A stretch of 64,000 nt of DNA, taken from the NCBI GenBank assembly GCA_902494195.1, contig CABUSH010000005.1:44792-108791 (forward strand). Direction: 5' to 3'. This DNA is from an uncultured Collinsella sp. (GTDB lineage: Bacteria; Actinomycetota; Coriobacteriia; Coriobacteriales; Coriobacteriaceae). Positions 19,310-28,920 of the stretch are shown in pieces. The translations under genes and the position numbers were made by a program. How positions within the stretch are numbered: position 1 is the stretch's first letter; each line of letters begins with the position of its first letter. The notes below the pieces were generated by a model. The model was given only the letters and a program-made list of their open reading frames with translations. It did not search any database and had not been told where the DNA came from.

Positions 19310-21445
19310 ATGGGGCGCAATAACAAGCATAAGCGTGGAGCTCGCAATAAGCGCGGGCCGGTGCGCAGCGAACGCCGTCCGAGCCTGACCGGGCGCGTGC
19401 AGCTCCATGAGCACAGTGCCTATGTCATAACCGAGAATGGCGACTACAAGGTCATGGGTCGCGGCAAGCGTGAGATCATGGACGGCGATACCGTTGCCGT
19501 GAGCATTAAGAACAGCCCGCATGGCGAGCGTCGCGCCGTGATCGAGGGCGTGGTTGAGCGCGCAGCCATAAGCGTGGTGGGTACGTACCAGACCGCCGGT
19601 CCGCTCGGTGTGATCGAGCCGCTCGATTCGCGCCTGAAGGCCGACTTCTTCATTCTGCCCGAGGATACCTCGGCGGATCGCCTGGGCGTCCACCCGGGTG
19701 ATGCCGTTGCCGCGCGCATTTTGACCTACCCGACGCGCCTGGAATCGGGCACTGTGACGATCGAACGCCGCATTGGCGGAGATGACGCGCCCGATTTGGG
19801 CGTTCAATATGTGATGGCGCGTTACGGCTATACCGATAGCTATCCCGAGGTCGCGCTAGACGAGGCCGAGGGGCTTTCGCTCGATGTGTCCGCGGCGCTT
19901 AAGGACCCGCTCCGCCGCGATCTGCGCGACCGCTTTGTCATCACGATCGACCCGGTCGACGCGCGCGACTTTGACGATGCCATTTCGCTGGAGCGTATGC
20001 CCGAGGGCGGCTACAAGCTGGGTGTGCATATCGCCGACGTTTCACACTATGTGGCTTGGGACGGGCATATCGATCTTGAGGCTCGCCATCGCACGACATC
20101 GGTGTATCTGGCCGATCGCGTGCTTCCCATGCTGCCCGAACGCCTGTCCTGTGACCTGTGCTCGCTTCGCCCTGACGAGGACCGTCTTGCGTTTACCGTC
20201 GATATCGAGCTCGATGAGCAGGGTCGCGTGCGGCATTACGATCCGTATCCCAGCGTGATTCGCTCGCGTGTGCGTATGGACTATGATGGCGCCGAGGCGC
20301 TGCTGGTGCGTGCCGGCGCGGTTGAGTATTCGGTGCTGGAGGGCGCGGCCGAGGATGTTGCGGCTGCTGAGGCCTTGCGCGAGGAAGCGCTTGAGCGCGG
20401 TCTTGCGTGCGAGGAGGCCGCCCGCGGCTACAACATCGACCTCGGCGATTTCCTTGTCGCCGCCAACGAACTCGCCGAACTTCGCCGTCGTATTCGTCGC
20501 GCCCGCGGCTCAGTCGATTTTGACACGGCCGAGATTCGCGCTCTATTGGATGAGGACGGAGTGCCCGTGCAGATTGTGGCGCGTGAGCGTTCGTGTGCCA
20601 CGTCGCTTATCGAGGAAGCCATGCTGCTCGCCAACGAGTGCGTTGCAGAGTGGCTGGCGGACCGTGGTATCGAGGCCTGCTATCGCGTGCATGAGGATCC
20701 GAGCCCCGATAGCCTGCACGGTGCCGCCGTTGCGCTGGCGCAGCTAGGCATCATCGACGATCGCCGTGCTGCCGGTATTGCCCTGGGGAGTCCCGACGAG
20801 CTACAGGCTGCAGTTGATGCTGCCGCCGGTACGGCCAACGCACCGCTCGTCAACACGCTGCTTCTGCGCAGCATGCAGCGCGCGCTGTACAAGCCGCGCA
20901 ACGAGGGCCACTTTGCGCTCGCCGCGCCGTGTTACTGTCACTTTACGAGTCCCATCCGTCGCTACCCCGATCTGGTGGTGCACCGCGTGCTCAAACTGCA
21001 GTTGGCCTATGAGCAGCTCGGCGGCAAGGACGCCTTGGTCCGTACGCCGCGGCTGATCGGCAAGGGGCGCGAGTCGCTGCCGCGCATTCTGCCGCAGATC
21101 TGCCGCGCATGCAGCGATGCCGAGCGCGCGGCAGATGCCGCCAGCCATGCGACGCAAAAGATCAAGATTGCCCAGTACTATGAGGACCGTCTGGGCGAGC
21201 GCTATGCCGGAACCGTCTCGTGGGTTAGCAGCATGGGCCTTTTTGTGCGCTTGGACCTAACGCAGGTCGAAGGCTTGGTTTCAATCAAGAGCCTGGGCAA
21301 CGAGTGGTTCGAGTTCGACGAGGATGCGCTTACGCTGACGGGTGCCGACACGGGCACTCGTTACGAACTGGGGCAGCGTGTGATCGTCGAGGTCTCGCGC
21401 GTCAATACCACGCGTGGGCACTTGGACTTTAAGCTTATCCATTAG
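19310..21445 (+). CDS. rnr: Ribonuclease R
   Basis: A 711-residue RNase II/R family 3'-5' exoribonuclease. The order is a short basic N-terminus (RNNKHKRGARNKRG), cold-shock-type RNA-binding domains, the RNB catalytic domain starting at DPVDARDFDDAISLE with its metal-binding aspartates and continuing through HIADVSHYV, and a C-terminal S1 domain (GERYAGTVSWVSSMGLFVRL). It degrades structured RNA and works with SmpB/tmRNA in quality control; smpB is in this window at 30.1 kb but not adjacent. AGGGGG lies upstream of the ATG at 19310. Confidence 0.95.
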   Translation: MGRNNKHKRGARNKRGPVRSERRPSLTGRVQLHEHSAYVITENGDYKVMGRGKREIMDGDTVAVSIKNSPHGERRAVIEGVVERAAISVVGTYQTAGPLGVIEPLDSRLKADFFILPEDTSADRLGVHPGDAVAARILTYPTRLESGTVTIERRIGGDDAPDLGVQYVMARYGYTDSYPEVALDEAEGLSLDVSAALKDPLRRDLRDRFVITIDPVDARDFDDAISLERMPEGGYKLGVHIADVSHYVAWDGHIDLEARHRTTSVYLADRVLPMLPERLSCDLCSLRPDEDRLAFTVDIELDEQGRVRHYDPYPSVIRSRVRMDYDGAEALLVRAGAVEYSVLEGAAEDVAAAEALREEALERGLACEEAARGYNIDLGDFLVAANELAELRRRIRRARGSVDFDTAEIRALLDEDGVPVQIVARERSCATSLIEEAMLLANECVAEWLADRGIEACYRVHEDPSPDSLHGAAVALAQLGIIDDRRAAGIALGSPDELQAAVDAAAGTANAPLVNTLLLRSMQRALYKPRNEGHFALAAPCYCHFTSPIRRYPDLVVHRVLKLQLAYEQLGGKDALVRTPRLIGKGRESLPRILPQICRACSDAERAADAASHATQKIKIAQYYEDRLGERYAGTVSWVSSMGLFVRLDLTQVEGLVSIKSLGNEWFEFDEDALTLTGADTGTRYELGQRVIVEVSRVNTTRGHLDFKLIH

Positions 21446-21472
21446 CCAAATCCCGACTCATGGTGTGCGAGC

Positions 21473-21504
21473 GGAGGGCGGCCTTTCGGGACCGCCCTTC
21501 GCAT
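21473..21504 (+). terminator. Probable terminator of rnr
   Basis: A 9-bp stem (around 21473-21481 with 21492-21500, one G-U pair) follows the rnr stop. Only a weak T stretch follows, so confidence is moderate. Confidence 0.55.
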
Positions 21505-21565
21505 TTGAATCGTGACTACCTTGCCGCCTGTTCGGCCGCCCGCTTACCTGCTATTTGAGAGGTAA

Positions 21566-21602
21566 AACCTACCAAAATAAACCTGTCCCTTTTTGGCAGG
21601 TT
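21566..21602. repeat. Intergenic hairpin element, family d, copy 2
   Basis: Arms AACCTACCA (21566-21574) and TGGCAGGTT (21594-21602) surround a 19-nt loop with AACCTGTCCC, matching the copy upstream of secA. It ends 20 bases before the recombinase start codon. Confidence 0.75.
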
Positions 21603-21622
21603 TACAAGAAAGCGGGGATGAG

Positions 21623-22228
21623 ATGGCGACGGTGTACGGTTATGCGCGGGTGAGTTCGCGAGATCAGAATCTGAATCGGCAGCTGGATGCGCTGGGCGCC
21701 TATGGCGTGGGCTCGGCGAATATTTATGCCGACCATGCGAGCGGCAAGGACTTCGATCGGCCGCATTATCGCGAGCTGCTGCACGTCCTGGGAGACGGGG
21801 ACGTGCTGGTGGTGCTTTCTATCGACCGACTTGGTCGTAATTACTCCGAGATTCTTGAGGAATGGCGACGCATTACCAAGGAGCTCGGGGTTGCCATTGT
21901 GGTGCTGGACATGCCATTGCTTGACACGCGCATCAGGGCCAGCGGCGCGCCGGATGTGACCAACACCCTGATTGCCGATATTGTGCTGCAACTGCTGAGC
22001 TACGTGGCGCAGGTGGAGCGCGAGAATATCCATCGGCGCCAGGCGGAGGGAATTGCAGCGGCGCGGGCTCGAGGGGTCCGTTTCGGTCGACCTCGCAAGC
22101 CGTGCCCTCCTCAGTTTGAGCTGGTGCGCGATAGCTATGAGGCGGGCGATATTACCCGCAGCCAGGCAGCAAAGTGCCTGGGCGTGTGCGTGGGGACGTT
22201 CGATCGCTGGATGCGCGAGGCGGGGTAG
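21623..22228 (+). CDS. Serine recombinase (resolvase/invertase family)
   Basis: A 201-residue small serine recombinase. The N-terminal catalytic domain opens VYGYARVSSRDQNLNRQLDAL with the nucleophile at S11. It continues with VVLSIDRLGRNYSEILEEW carrying the catalytic arginine, and ends with a helix-turn-helix (GDITRSQAAKCLGVCVGTFDRWMREAG). Size and domains resemble Hin/Tn3-type enzymes that resolve or invert DNA between short sites. No transposase, invertible segment or clear paired res sites is evident nearby, so its substrate is unknown. The ATG at 21623 gives the standard family N-terminus. Confidence 0.9.
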   Translation: MATVYGYARVSSRDQNLNRQLDALGAYGVGSANIYADHASGKDFDRPHYRELLHVLGDGDVLVVLSIDRLGRNYSEILEEWRRITKELGVAIVVLDMPLLDTRIRASGAPDVTNTLIADIVLQLLSYVAQVERENIHRRQAEGIAAARARGVRFGRPRKPCPPQFELVRDSYEAGDITRSQAAKCLGVCVGTFDRWMREAG

Positions 22229-22332
22229 GGGTTTGCGTCGCTTTGTCGCTTCCTGTTGCGATTCAAATTTTGATACGGTGACGATGTCATTTGGGGCTAC
22301 ACTCGCTGATATTCAAAAAAGGAGGTTGGCCC

Positions 22333-22914
22333 TTGGCGCGCGTAAAACAAATAATCGGATGGACCGCGATCGTTCTGTTCGCTGTAACGCTGGCGGGCAT
22401 CTGGGTGCTGACGGAGCAAAATGCGGTGGAGACGTCGTTGCTGAGCGAGTCCACCGCGCGTGTGGTGGAGGGTCAGGCTACGGGCGTTCAGGCCGCCGAT
22501 GCCACGGGTGAAGCCCAGACGGAGAACGGAATGACCGGGGGCACCGATTCGGCTGCCTCGAATGTCCGGTCTGGCCGACTTGCTTCCATTCGCATGTGGG
22601 TGGGCACAAACGTCCGTCGCGTTGCCCATACCGTAGAGTTTTTCTTCGTCGGATTGTTCGCCTCGGTGGTCGTGGTTTGCTTTTCCAGGCGTCCGTGGAG
22701 CGTATGCTCCCGTTGCGTGCCCGTATTGCTCTTTTGCGCCGCCTGCTCTGTTGGCGATCAGGTACATAAGATCTTTGTTCCCGGCAGGCATTTCGACGTT
22801 ATCGATTTAGGATTCGATGCTGCGGGCTATATCACCGCCATGCTGTTGGTATTGCTGGCAGCGGCGTTGGTGCGCCATGCGACTCGGCCGATCGGCGCCC
22901 ATGCGAGGCGCTAG
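22333..22914 (+). CDS. VanZ-like family membrane protein
   Basis: A 193-residue protein with an N-terminal membrane segment (~8-25), a variable polar stretch, and a VanZ-like C-terminal half. That half shows RRVAHTVEFFFVGLFAS, then GDQVHKIFVPGRHFDVIDLGFDAAGY, where the E, H and D pattern matches the VanZ fold. VanZ-like proteins are membrane proteins linked to cell-envelope stress or low-level teicoplanin resistance in some hosts; role here is not known. The TTG at 22333 is chosen because AAAGGAGG lies eight bases before it; an upstream ATG at 22291 has no good ribosome binding site. Confidence 0.8.
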   Translation: MARVKQIIGWTAIVLFAVTLAGIWVLTEQNAVETSLLSESTARVVEGQATGVQAADATGEAQTENGMTGGTDSAASNVRSGRLASIRMWVGTNVRRVAHTVEFFFVGLFASVVVVCFSRRPWSVCSRCVPVLLFCAACSVGDQVHKIFVPGRHFDVIDLGFDAAGYITAMLLVLLAAALVRHATRPIGAHARR

Positions 22915-22995
22915 CCGGTAACAAACCCGTTTCTGATAATGCGACCTCGTTGAATTATTTTGTGTCGCGCGTATTTCCGAGCGGTCGGATTTGAG

Positions 22996-23023
22996 GGGCG
23001 AGCGGTAGAACGCTCGCCCTTTG
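22996..23023 (+). terminator. Rho-independent terminator after the VanZ-like gene
   Basis: GGGCGAGCG (22996-23004) pairs with CGCTCGCCC (23011-23019); a short T stretch follows. Confidence 0.65.
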
Positions 23024-23118
23024 TGCGCCACGATGCGGCACAATGTACCGCAAAAGCTGTTTGTATCCGGTACGAATCGTTCGTTGGTCTTTAATTCTTC
23101 TCAACGGAGGTGTTTGAG

Positions 23119-23970
23119 ATGGCAAACGGATTGCTTTTGCGGCTTCGCGAGCGTGAGCTCAGCGCGAGCCCGGCGGAACGCAATGTCATCGCATATGTAA
23201 GCGCTCATCCGCACGAGGTAGTCGGGCTGTCCGTCCGCGGTCTTGCCGATGTCACGTTCTCCTCGCCCTCGAGCATTTTGCGCTTTTGCAAGCGTTTGGG
23301 TTTTGCGGGCTACAAGGAGTTCCAGCGCGAACTGATTGCCGAGCTGGCACTCTTAGGTGACAAGAAAGACGTAGCCCTCGAGGACATCTCCATGGATGAC
23401 AGCGTCGAACGTATCGTGGGAAAGGTGATGAAAAGCAACGTGCGTACGATCGAGGCGACGGCGCGAACGCTCGATTACGCCGTCTTGGAGCGATGCGCGG
23501 CCCGTCTTAAGCGGGCACGCGCGGTCAATCTGTTCGGTATTGGTGCCTCCCGTTTGGTCGCGCACGATCTGGCGCAAAAGCTCATGCGTGTCGACAAAGA
23601 GTGCCATCTGTACGACGACTGGCATGATCAGCTCTTGTGTGCCAAGAACATGCATGAGGGCGATATGGCAATCGCCTTTAGCTACTCGGGCTTGACGCAA
23701 GAGGTGCTGGACTGCACCGCCGAGGCTCAACGTCACAACTGTCCCGTCGTGGCCGTTACCAAAGTAGATGGATCATCCAAGCTTGCCACCATGGCCGATG
23801 CCGTGCTCGGCGTCGCTGCGAGTGAACCCTTGGTCCGCAGCGGTGCCATGGCTTCGCGTATGGCCCAGCTTATGGTTGTCGATGCCCTGTACGCTGCTTA
23901 CGTTGCCAGCGACTACGAACGGGCGACGCATGTCATTAAGCAAAACTACATCGAGAAACAAGAAAGATGA
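23119..23970 (+). CDS. MurR/RpiR family transcriptional regulator
   Basis: A 283-residue regulator with an N-terminal RpiR helix-turn-helix (VRGLADVTFSSPSSILRFCKRLGFAGYKEFQ, residues ~40-75) and a C-terminal SIS sugar-phosphate domain (NLFGIGASRLVAHDLAQKL, DMAIAFSYSGLTQEVLDCT). It lies directly upstream of murQ, so it most likely senses MurNAc-6-phosphate and controls the MurNAc genes. The ATG at 23119 has GGAGG eight bases upstream. Only 10 bases separate its stop from the murQ start. Confidence 0.92.
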   Translation: MANGLLLRLRERELSASPAERNVIAYVSAHPHEVVGLSVRGLADVTFSSPSSILRFCKRLGFAGYKEFQRELIAELALLGDKKDVALEDISMDDSVERIVGKVMKSNVRTIEATARTLDYAVLERCAARLKRARAVNLFGIGASRLVAHDLAQKLMRVDKECHLYDDWHDQLLCAKNMHEGDMAIAFSYSGLTQEVLDCTAEAQRHNCPVVAVTKVDGSSKLATMADAVLGVAASEPLVRSGAMASRMAQLMVVDALYAAYVASDYERATHVIKQNYIEKQER

Positions 23971-23980
23971 GGTGAATGAA

Positions 23981-24904
<924 letters not shown>

Positions 24905-24961
24905 GTGCGCGGCGTGAGCTGATATGACATCCAGACGAGATACCCAATACAAGGAGGAGTT

Positions 24962-26284
24962 ATGACGAACAAAGAGCTGGCTCAAAAGCTGCTGGACCTT
25001 TTGGGCGGTAAAGACAACGTGCTGGCAAACGCGGCGTGCATGACGCGCCTGCGCGTGACCGTCAAAGACACGGGCAACGTCGACGCGGAGGGCATTAAGG
25101 CACTCGACGGCGTGATGGGCCTGGTCGAGGACGACACGATGCAGATCGTGCTGGGTCCGGGCAAGGTGAATAAGGTGCTCGAGGAGTTCTCCAAGCTCAC
25201 CGGCCTTGCGAAAGGCGTTGCTGACGAGAGCGTGGTTGACGCTGCGGCCACAAACAAGGCCGCGCAGAAGGCCAAGTACGAGTCCAAGCCGGTTCAGGCC
25301 TTCCTCAAGAAGATTTCCAATGTCTTCGTCGCCCTGCTTCCCGGCATCATTGCGGCTGGCCTCATCAACGGTATCTGCAACGTCATTAACGTCTCGACGG
25401 CAGGAGCGCTTGCAGGCGAGTGGTGGTACCAGGGCATTCGTTCCATGGGCTGGGCCCTGTTTGCCTATCTGCCCATCTTGGTGGGCTATAACGCGGCACG
25501 TGAGTTTGGTGGCTCCGCTGCACTGGGCGGCATCGCCGGCATGATGTGTATCGCCAACAGTGCCATGCCCCTGCTTGCGCCTGGCGCGGCTGATCCTGCC
25601 ACTGCCATTCTGCTGCCGCTCACCAATGCGCAGTACAACCCCGCAGCGGGCGGCATGATCGCGGCTCTCATCGCTGGCGCATTTTTTGCCTGGATGGAGC
25701 GTCAGATTCGCAAGGTTATGCCCAACGCACTCGACACGTTCTTGTCCCCGCTGCTGGTGCTCATCATCGGCGCCTTTGCTCTGATGCTCGTCATCCAGCC
25801 GGTAGGCGCATGGCTGACGACTGCCATCTTTAGCGTTTTGACCTTTATCTTCGAGAAGCTGGGCGTCCTGGGTGGCTATATCCTGTCGGCAGGCTTCTTG
25901 CCGCTGGTGTCCGTCGGCCTGCATCAGGCGCTCACGCCGATCCACGCTATGCTCAACGATCCCGACGGTGCTACCAAGGGTATCAATTACCTGCTTCCCA
26001 TCCTTATGATGGCTGGTGGCGGCCAGGTCGGTGCCGGTTTGGCACTGTACTTTAAGACCAAGAACGCCAAGCTCAAGAAGTACGTCGCAGAGTCCATTCC
26101 CGTTGGAATCCTGGGTGTGGGCGAGCCTCTGATGTATGCTGTTACGCTGCCGCTCGTTCGTCCGTTTGTGACGGCTTGCCTGGGTGCCGGATTTGGCGGC
26201 GCGCTCGCGGCGCTGCTTCACATCGGCACGGTTTCTCAGGGCGTTTCCGGTCTGTTTGGCCTGCTGATCGTCGTTCCTGGCTAG
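24962..26284 (+). CDS. murP: MurNAc-type PTS EIIBC permease, cut short by an in-frame stop
   Basis: A glucose-superfamily PTS permease. The IIB domain is at the N-terminus (residues 1-80, phosphorylated cysteine C26 in NAACMTRLRV) and the IIC membrane domain follows. Gene order after murQ argues for MurNAc uptake as MurNAc-6-phosphate. No EIIA domain is present, so a separate EIIA such as the one at 55620 must donate phosphate. Translation stops at TAG 26282-26284 after 440 residues. The same frame then continues for 35 sensible codons that encode a hydrophobic helix. The product as read lacks the last membrane helix and may be inactive. Confidence 0.88.
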   Translation: MTNKELAQKLLDLLGGKDNVLANAACMTRLRVTVKDTGNVDAEGIKALDGVMGLVEDDTMQIVLGPGKVNKVLEEFSKLTGLAKGVADESVVDAAATNKAAQKAKYESKPVQAFLKKISNVFVALLPGIIAAGLINGICNVINVSTAGALAGEWWYQGIRSMGWALFAYLPILVGYNAAREFGGSAALGGIAGMMCIANSAMPLLAPGAADPATAILLPLTNAQYNPAAGGMIAALIAGAFFAWMERQIRKVMPNALDTFLSPLLVLIIGAFALMLVIQPVGAWLTTAIFSVLTFIFEKLGVLGGYILSAGFLPLVSVGLHQALTPIHAMLNDPDGATKGINYLLPILMMAGGGQVGAGLALYFKTKNAKLKKYVAESIPVGILGVGEPLMYAVTLPLVRPFVTACLGAGFGGALAALLHIGTVSQGVSGLFGLLIVVPG

Positions 26285-26392
26285 CAGCTCGGCTACGTTG
26301 CCGCTATGCTGCTTGCCTATGCCGCCGGCTTTGTCCTGACGTGGTTCTTTGGCGTCGACGAGCAGAAGATCAATGAGTTCTTTGGCGAGTAG
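26285..26392 (+). pseudogene. Severed C-terminal tail of murP
   Basis: In frame with murP after the internal TAG, 35 codons read QLGYVAAMLLAYAAGF, then VLTWFFGVDEQKINEFFGE and a second TAG. This is the expected last membrane helix and tail of the IIC domain. The stop could have arisen from CAG by one C-to-T change. TAG is the ordinary stop of many genes in this window, so recoding is unlikely. Confidence 0.8.
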
Positions 26393-26459
26393 TTTGATAT
26401 CGCGAGCCGTGTTGCTCGGGGTTCGCGGCGCGCGGCAGATTTCTTGATGCTATGGTTGT

Positions 26460-26493
26460 GCCGGCGGGGCTAACTGCTCCGCCGGCCTTTTTT
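26460..26493 (+). terminator. Rho-independent terminator after murP
   Basis: GCCGGCGG (26460-26467) pairs with CCGCCGGC (26479-26486), followed by TTTTTT. It separates murP from mupG, so the glycosidase may need readthrough or its own promoter. Confidence 0.88.
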
Positions 26494-26509
26494 AAAGGAG
26501 CGTTGAAGC

Positions 26510-27562
26510 GTGAAAACGGGTATTTCGATTTATCTTTCCAGCCCTTTGCAGGATATTGAGCGGACGATTGAGCGTGGTGCCGCGGCGGGTGCGCGCTACG
26601 CGTTCACCTCGCTGCATATTCCCGAGGATGGGGGAGCGGCGTATGCCGATAAGGTCCGTCATGTGCTGTCGCTGCTTTCCGCCCGTGGCATTGCGCTCAT
26701 TGCCGATGTGGGGCCTCGCACGTGCGATTTGCTTGGGCTTGAGCGCATCGAGGACCTGCGCGATCTGGGGTTGGAATACCTTCGTTTGGACTATGGCTTT
26801 AGCGCCCAACGGGTCGCGGAGCTGTCCGGTGTATTTCGCATTGTGGTCAATGCATCGACGGTGAGTTCTGATGAAATCGCATCGTGGCGTGAGGCCGGTG
26901 CCGATGTGACTCGTTTTGCCGCCTGCCACAATTTTTACCCCAAGCCTTATACCGGTTTAGCTCTTGAAGATGTTGCTCGGACGAATCTTCGTCTTGCGGC
27001 GCTTGGATTCGAAATCATGGCTTTTGTGCCGGGTGATGCTAACGTTCGCGGGCCGGTATTCGAGGGACTGCCGACGGTCGAGGCGCAGCGCGGTCGCGCG
27101 TCAAAGGTTGCCCTCAATATGCTTGAGCTTGCACATGGCGCCGATTGCGACATTGTGTTGGTCGGCGACCCCGATCTTTCCGATGCGGGCTGGGCGCAGT
27201 TTGCTCAAGTTTCCGCCGGATACGTGGACCTGCAATGCGAGCTTGAGCCCGGTTATGCCTATGTGCGCGGGCAGATTCATCACGACCGGCCCGACTCGAG
27301 TGTCCTCATCTTTAGGTCTCAGGAGTCACGTACGAAGCTTAAGCCGGATTCCGTGCCGACGGATGCCGGAGCCGGCCTGCCGCGAAAGGCGGGGTCGATC
27401 GCTGTGAGCAATAGCGGATATGGGCGCTACGAAGGCGAGCTTGAGATTGCGCGGGTCGATCTTCCCGGTGACGAGCGCATGAACGTTGCGGGCCATATCA
27501 CGCCCGAGGCAATGGAACTGCTGCCGTTTATCAAGCGCGGATTCGGGGTACGGTTCGTTTAA
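26510..27562 (+). CDS. mupG: MupG family (DUF871) 6-phospho-N-acetylmuramidase-like protein
   Basis: A 350-residue DUF871 protein with an N-terminal TIM-barrel (MKTGISIYLSS, FTSLHIPEDGG, LIADVGPR, LRLDYGF, VVNAST, CHNFYPKPYTGL) and a smaller C-terminal barrel-like domain (ISGYGRYEGELEIAR-type, here NSGYGRYEGELEIAR). The Staphylococcus aureus member MupG hydrolyses phosphorylated MurNAc-GlcNAc disaccharide, and its gene also sits with murQ, murP and murR. Here it follows the same trio, so the same role is the natural inference. The GTG at 26510 has AAAGGAG nine bases upstream. Confidence 0.88.
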   Translation: MKTGISIYLSSPLQDIERTIERGAAAGARYAFTSLHIPEDGGAAYADKVRHVLSLLSARGIALIADVGPRTCDLLGLERIEDLRDLGLEYLRLDYGFSAQRVAELSGVFRIVVNASTVSSDEIASWREAGADVTRFAACHNFYPKPYTGLALEDVARTNLRLAALGFEIMAFVPGDANVRGPVFEGLPTVEAQRGRASKVALNMLELAHGADCDIVLVGDPDLSDAGWAQFAQVSAGYVDLQCELEPGYAYVRGQIHHDRPDSSVLIFRSQESRTKLKPDSVPTDAGAGLPRKAGSIAVSNSGYGRYEGELEIARVDLPGDERMNVAGHITPEAMELLPFIKRGFGVRFV

Positions 27563-27654
27563 CGTGTGACCCGCGGGCTACAATTGGCCCATCATACGAA
27601 GGCGCCTCGTGTGGCGTGTGCCTGCGTTGGCCGATCTATATTCGGAGGATTCCC

Positions 27655-28014
27655 ATGACTGTACTGTTTGTTGAATATCCCAAGTGCTCGACCTGTAAGA
27701 AGGCCAAGGCATGGCTGGACGAACATGGGGTAGAGTATATCGATCGCGATATCGTTTTGGACAATCCCACGGCTGATGAGCTTGCGACCTGGATTGCTCG
27801 TTCGGGGCTGCCGGTGCGGCGCTTCTTTAATTCGTCGGGCATGAAATATCGAGAGCTGGGCCTGAAGGCGCGTCTGGATGCGGGCATGACGGATCAGGAG
27901 TGCTGCGAGCTGCTGGCGACCGACGGCATGCTGGTCAAGCGTCCGCTGCTGGTGGGCGACGACTTTGCGATTCCTGGGTTTAAGGAAGCGACCTGGACCG
28001 AGGTGCTGCTGTAG
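27655..28014 (+). CDS. ArsC/Spx/MgsR family thioredoxin-fold protein
   Basis: A 119-residue thioredoxin-fold protein of the arsenate reductase/Spx superfamily. It opens VEYPKCSTCKKAKAWLDEHGVEYIDRDIV, with a CSTC redox pair at residues ~10-13, and ends LVKRPLLVGDDFAIPGFKEATWTEVLL. The conserved KRP loop and CxxC are typical. Members act either as redox-sensing partners of RNA polymerase or as reductases, and sequence does not separate these. GGAGG lies seven bases before the ATG at 27655. Confidence 0.88.
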   Translation: MTVLFVEYPKCSTCKKAKAWLDEHGVEYIDRDIVLDNPTADELATWIARSGLPVRRFFNSSGMKYRELGLKARLDAGMTDQECCELLATDGMLVKRPLLVGDDFAIPGFKEATWTEVLL

Positions 28015-28020
28015 TGGTTG

Positions 28021-28192
28021 CGGAAAGTGCGTCCCGTTTTGAGCTCGGATTCCGGGACGCAGTTTCCGGTTGAAGGGGCTAGCGGAAATCGTATCCCAGT
28101 TTGAGCGCGAAATCTGGGATACGGTTTCCGTTTGGGGCCTCTAGGGGAAAGCGCGTCCCGTTCTGGACGTAAATTCCGGGATGAGCTTTCCG
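28021..28192. repeat. Tandem hairpin array, family f, three units with 62-bp period
   Basis: Units begin at 28021, 28083 and 28145. Each has 16-nt inverted arms around a loop of exactly 16 nt (48 nt in total), and units are joined by 14-nt spacers ending in CTAG. Arms have the form SGGAAANYGYRTCCCR with compensating changes; the second unit has perfect arms that differ in sequence from the first. The array fills the space between two convergent genes. Confidence 0.88.
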
Positions 28193-28234
28193 GTTGGCGG
28201 GCATGCGCACTATCCCGGCTGGCGGGCATATGCG

Positions 28235-28645
28235 CTAATCCTCAAGCTGCGCCCATTCGTGCGGATCGTAGACCTTTACGTGCTTGTTGGGCTTGCCGCT
28301 CCAGTACTCCTCGTCCATAAAGGGCAGATATGCCTGAACGCCGGGGCAGATAAAGGGAATCCGCTGCTGTTGCAGTCGCTCGCGCTGGCGCTGCTCCAGA
28401 TGCGCCTCGGATATGACGGTCGGCATGCCGGACAGCTCGACGAGGCTTGCCTGGATTCGCTTAAGGTCGGGGAGTCCCGCGTGCCATGACATCCGCATGA
28501 TCAAAAAGGATGCACGGCGGTATTTTGCCTGCACCACAGTAATGGCGGGGCGCAGTGTGGGATGGATTTTGTCCCGTTCGGGCCAAAGGTCGGCAGTGAT
28601 CTCGAGGCCCAGGGTCTCCCATAGGTAATCAAGCTCTTCGTCCAT
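28235..28645 (-). CDS. Hypothetical protein, partial resemblance to a MarR-associated domain
   Basis: A 136-residue protein on the minus strand with GAGG before its ATG. The segment SLVELSGMPTVISEAHLEQRQRERLQQQRIPFICPGVQAYLPFM resembles, from memory, a domain found N-terminal to winged helices in some Firmicute MarR-like regulators ('RIPFIVPGKQLYLP'). No helix-turn-helix follows here and the protein ends about 23 residues later. It may be a stand-alone domain or a shortened regulator. No clear partner gene is adjacent. Function unknown. Confidence 0.65.
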   Translation of the reverse strand: MDEELDYLWETLGLEITADLWPERDKIHPTLRPAITVVQAKYRRASFLIMRMSWHAGLPDLKRIQASLVELSGMPTVISEAHLEQRQRERLQQQRIPFICPGVQAYLPFMDEEYWSGKPNKHVKVYDPHEWAQLED

Positions 28646-28809
28646 GGCGCCTCATATCTACGCGATCATTGATACTTCGATTGTGTTGCCTGGCGCTATC
28701 GTTTTCACGGTAGAATCTGCCAACGGTTGACGGCTACCGCTCGCGGCGTTTTGCCCTTCGCGTACAGCGGTTGGCTTCACAGGTCCTTCACGGGTTGGAC
28801 TAAATTAGG

Positions 28810-28844
28810 CCAATTTGACTGAATTTCAAAAAAGTCAAAATTGG
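28810..28844. other. Inverted repeat upstream of the tRNA promoter
   Basis: CCAATTTGACT (28810-28820) is mirrored by AGTCAAAATTGG (28833-28844) with one extra A. It ends four bases before the -35 box of the tRNA promoter. It could be a regulator site or a hairpin; nothing else in 28646-28847 is identifiable. Confidence 0.45.
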
Positions 28845-28847
28845 GGC

Positions 28848-28876
28848 TTGCGTCACGGCGAGACTTCCCGTATATT
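28848..28876 (+). promoter_or_regulatory. Promoter of the tRNA-Gln/tRNA-Glu operon
   Basis: TTGCGT (28848-28853) and TATATT (28871-28876) are separated by exactly 17 bases, about 45 bases before the first tRNA. Confidence 0.65.
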
Positions 28877-28920
28877 TCTTTCTTGCGCAAAGGCACAGCC
28901 GAGCGCAGCGATGCAGTCAT

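Noticed and set aside
26282..26284. Recoded TAG (for example pyrrolysine) in murP
   Set aside because: TAG ends many ordinary genes in this window, including tyrS and ade, so a nonsense mutation is simpler.
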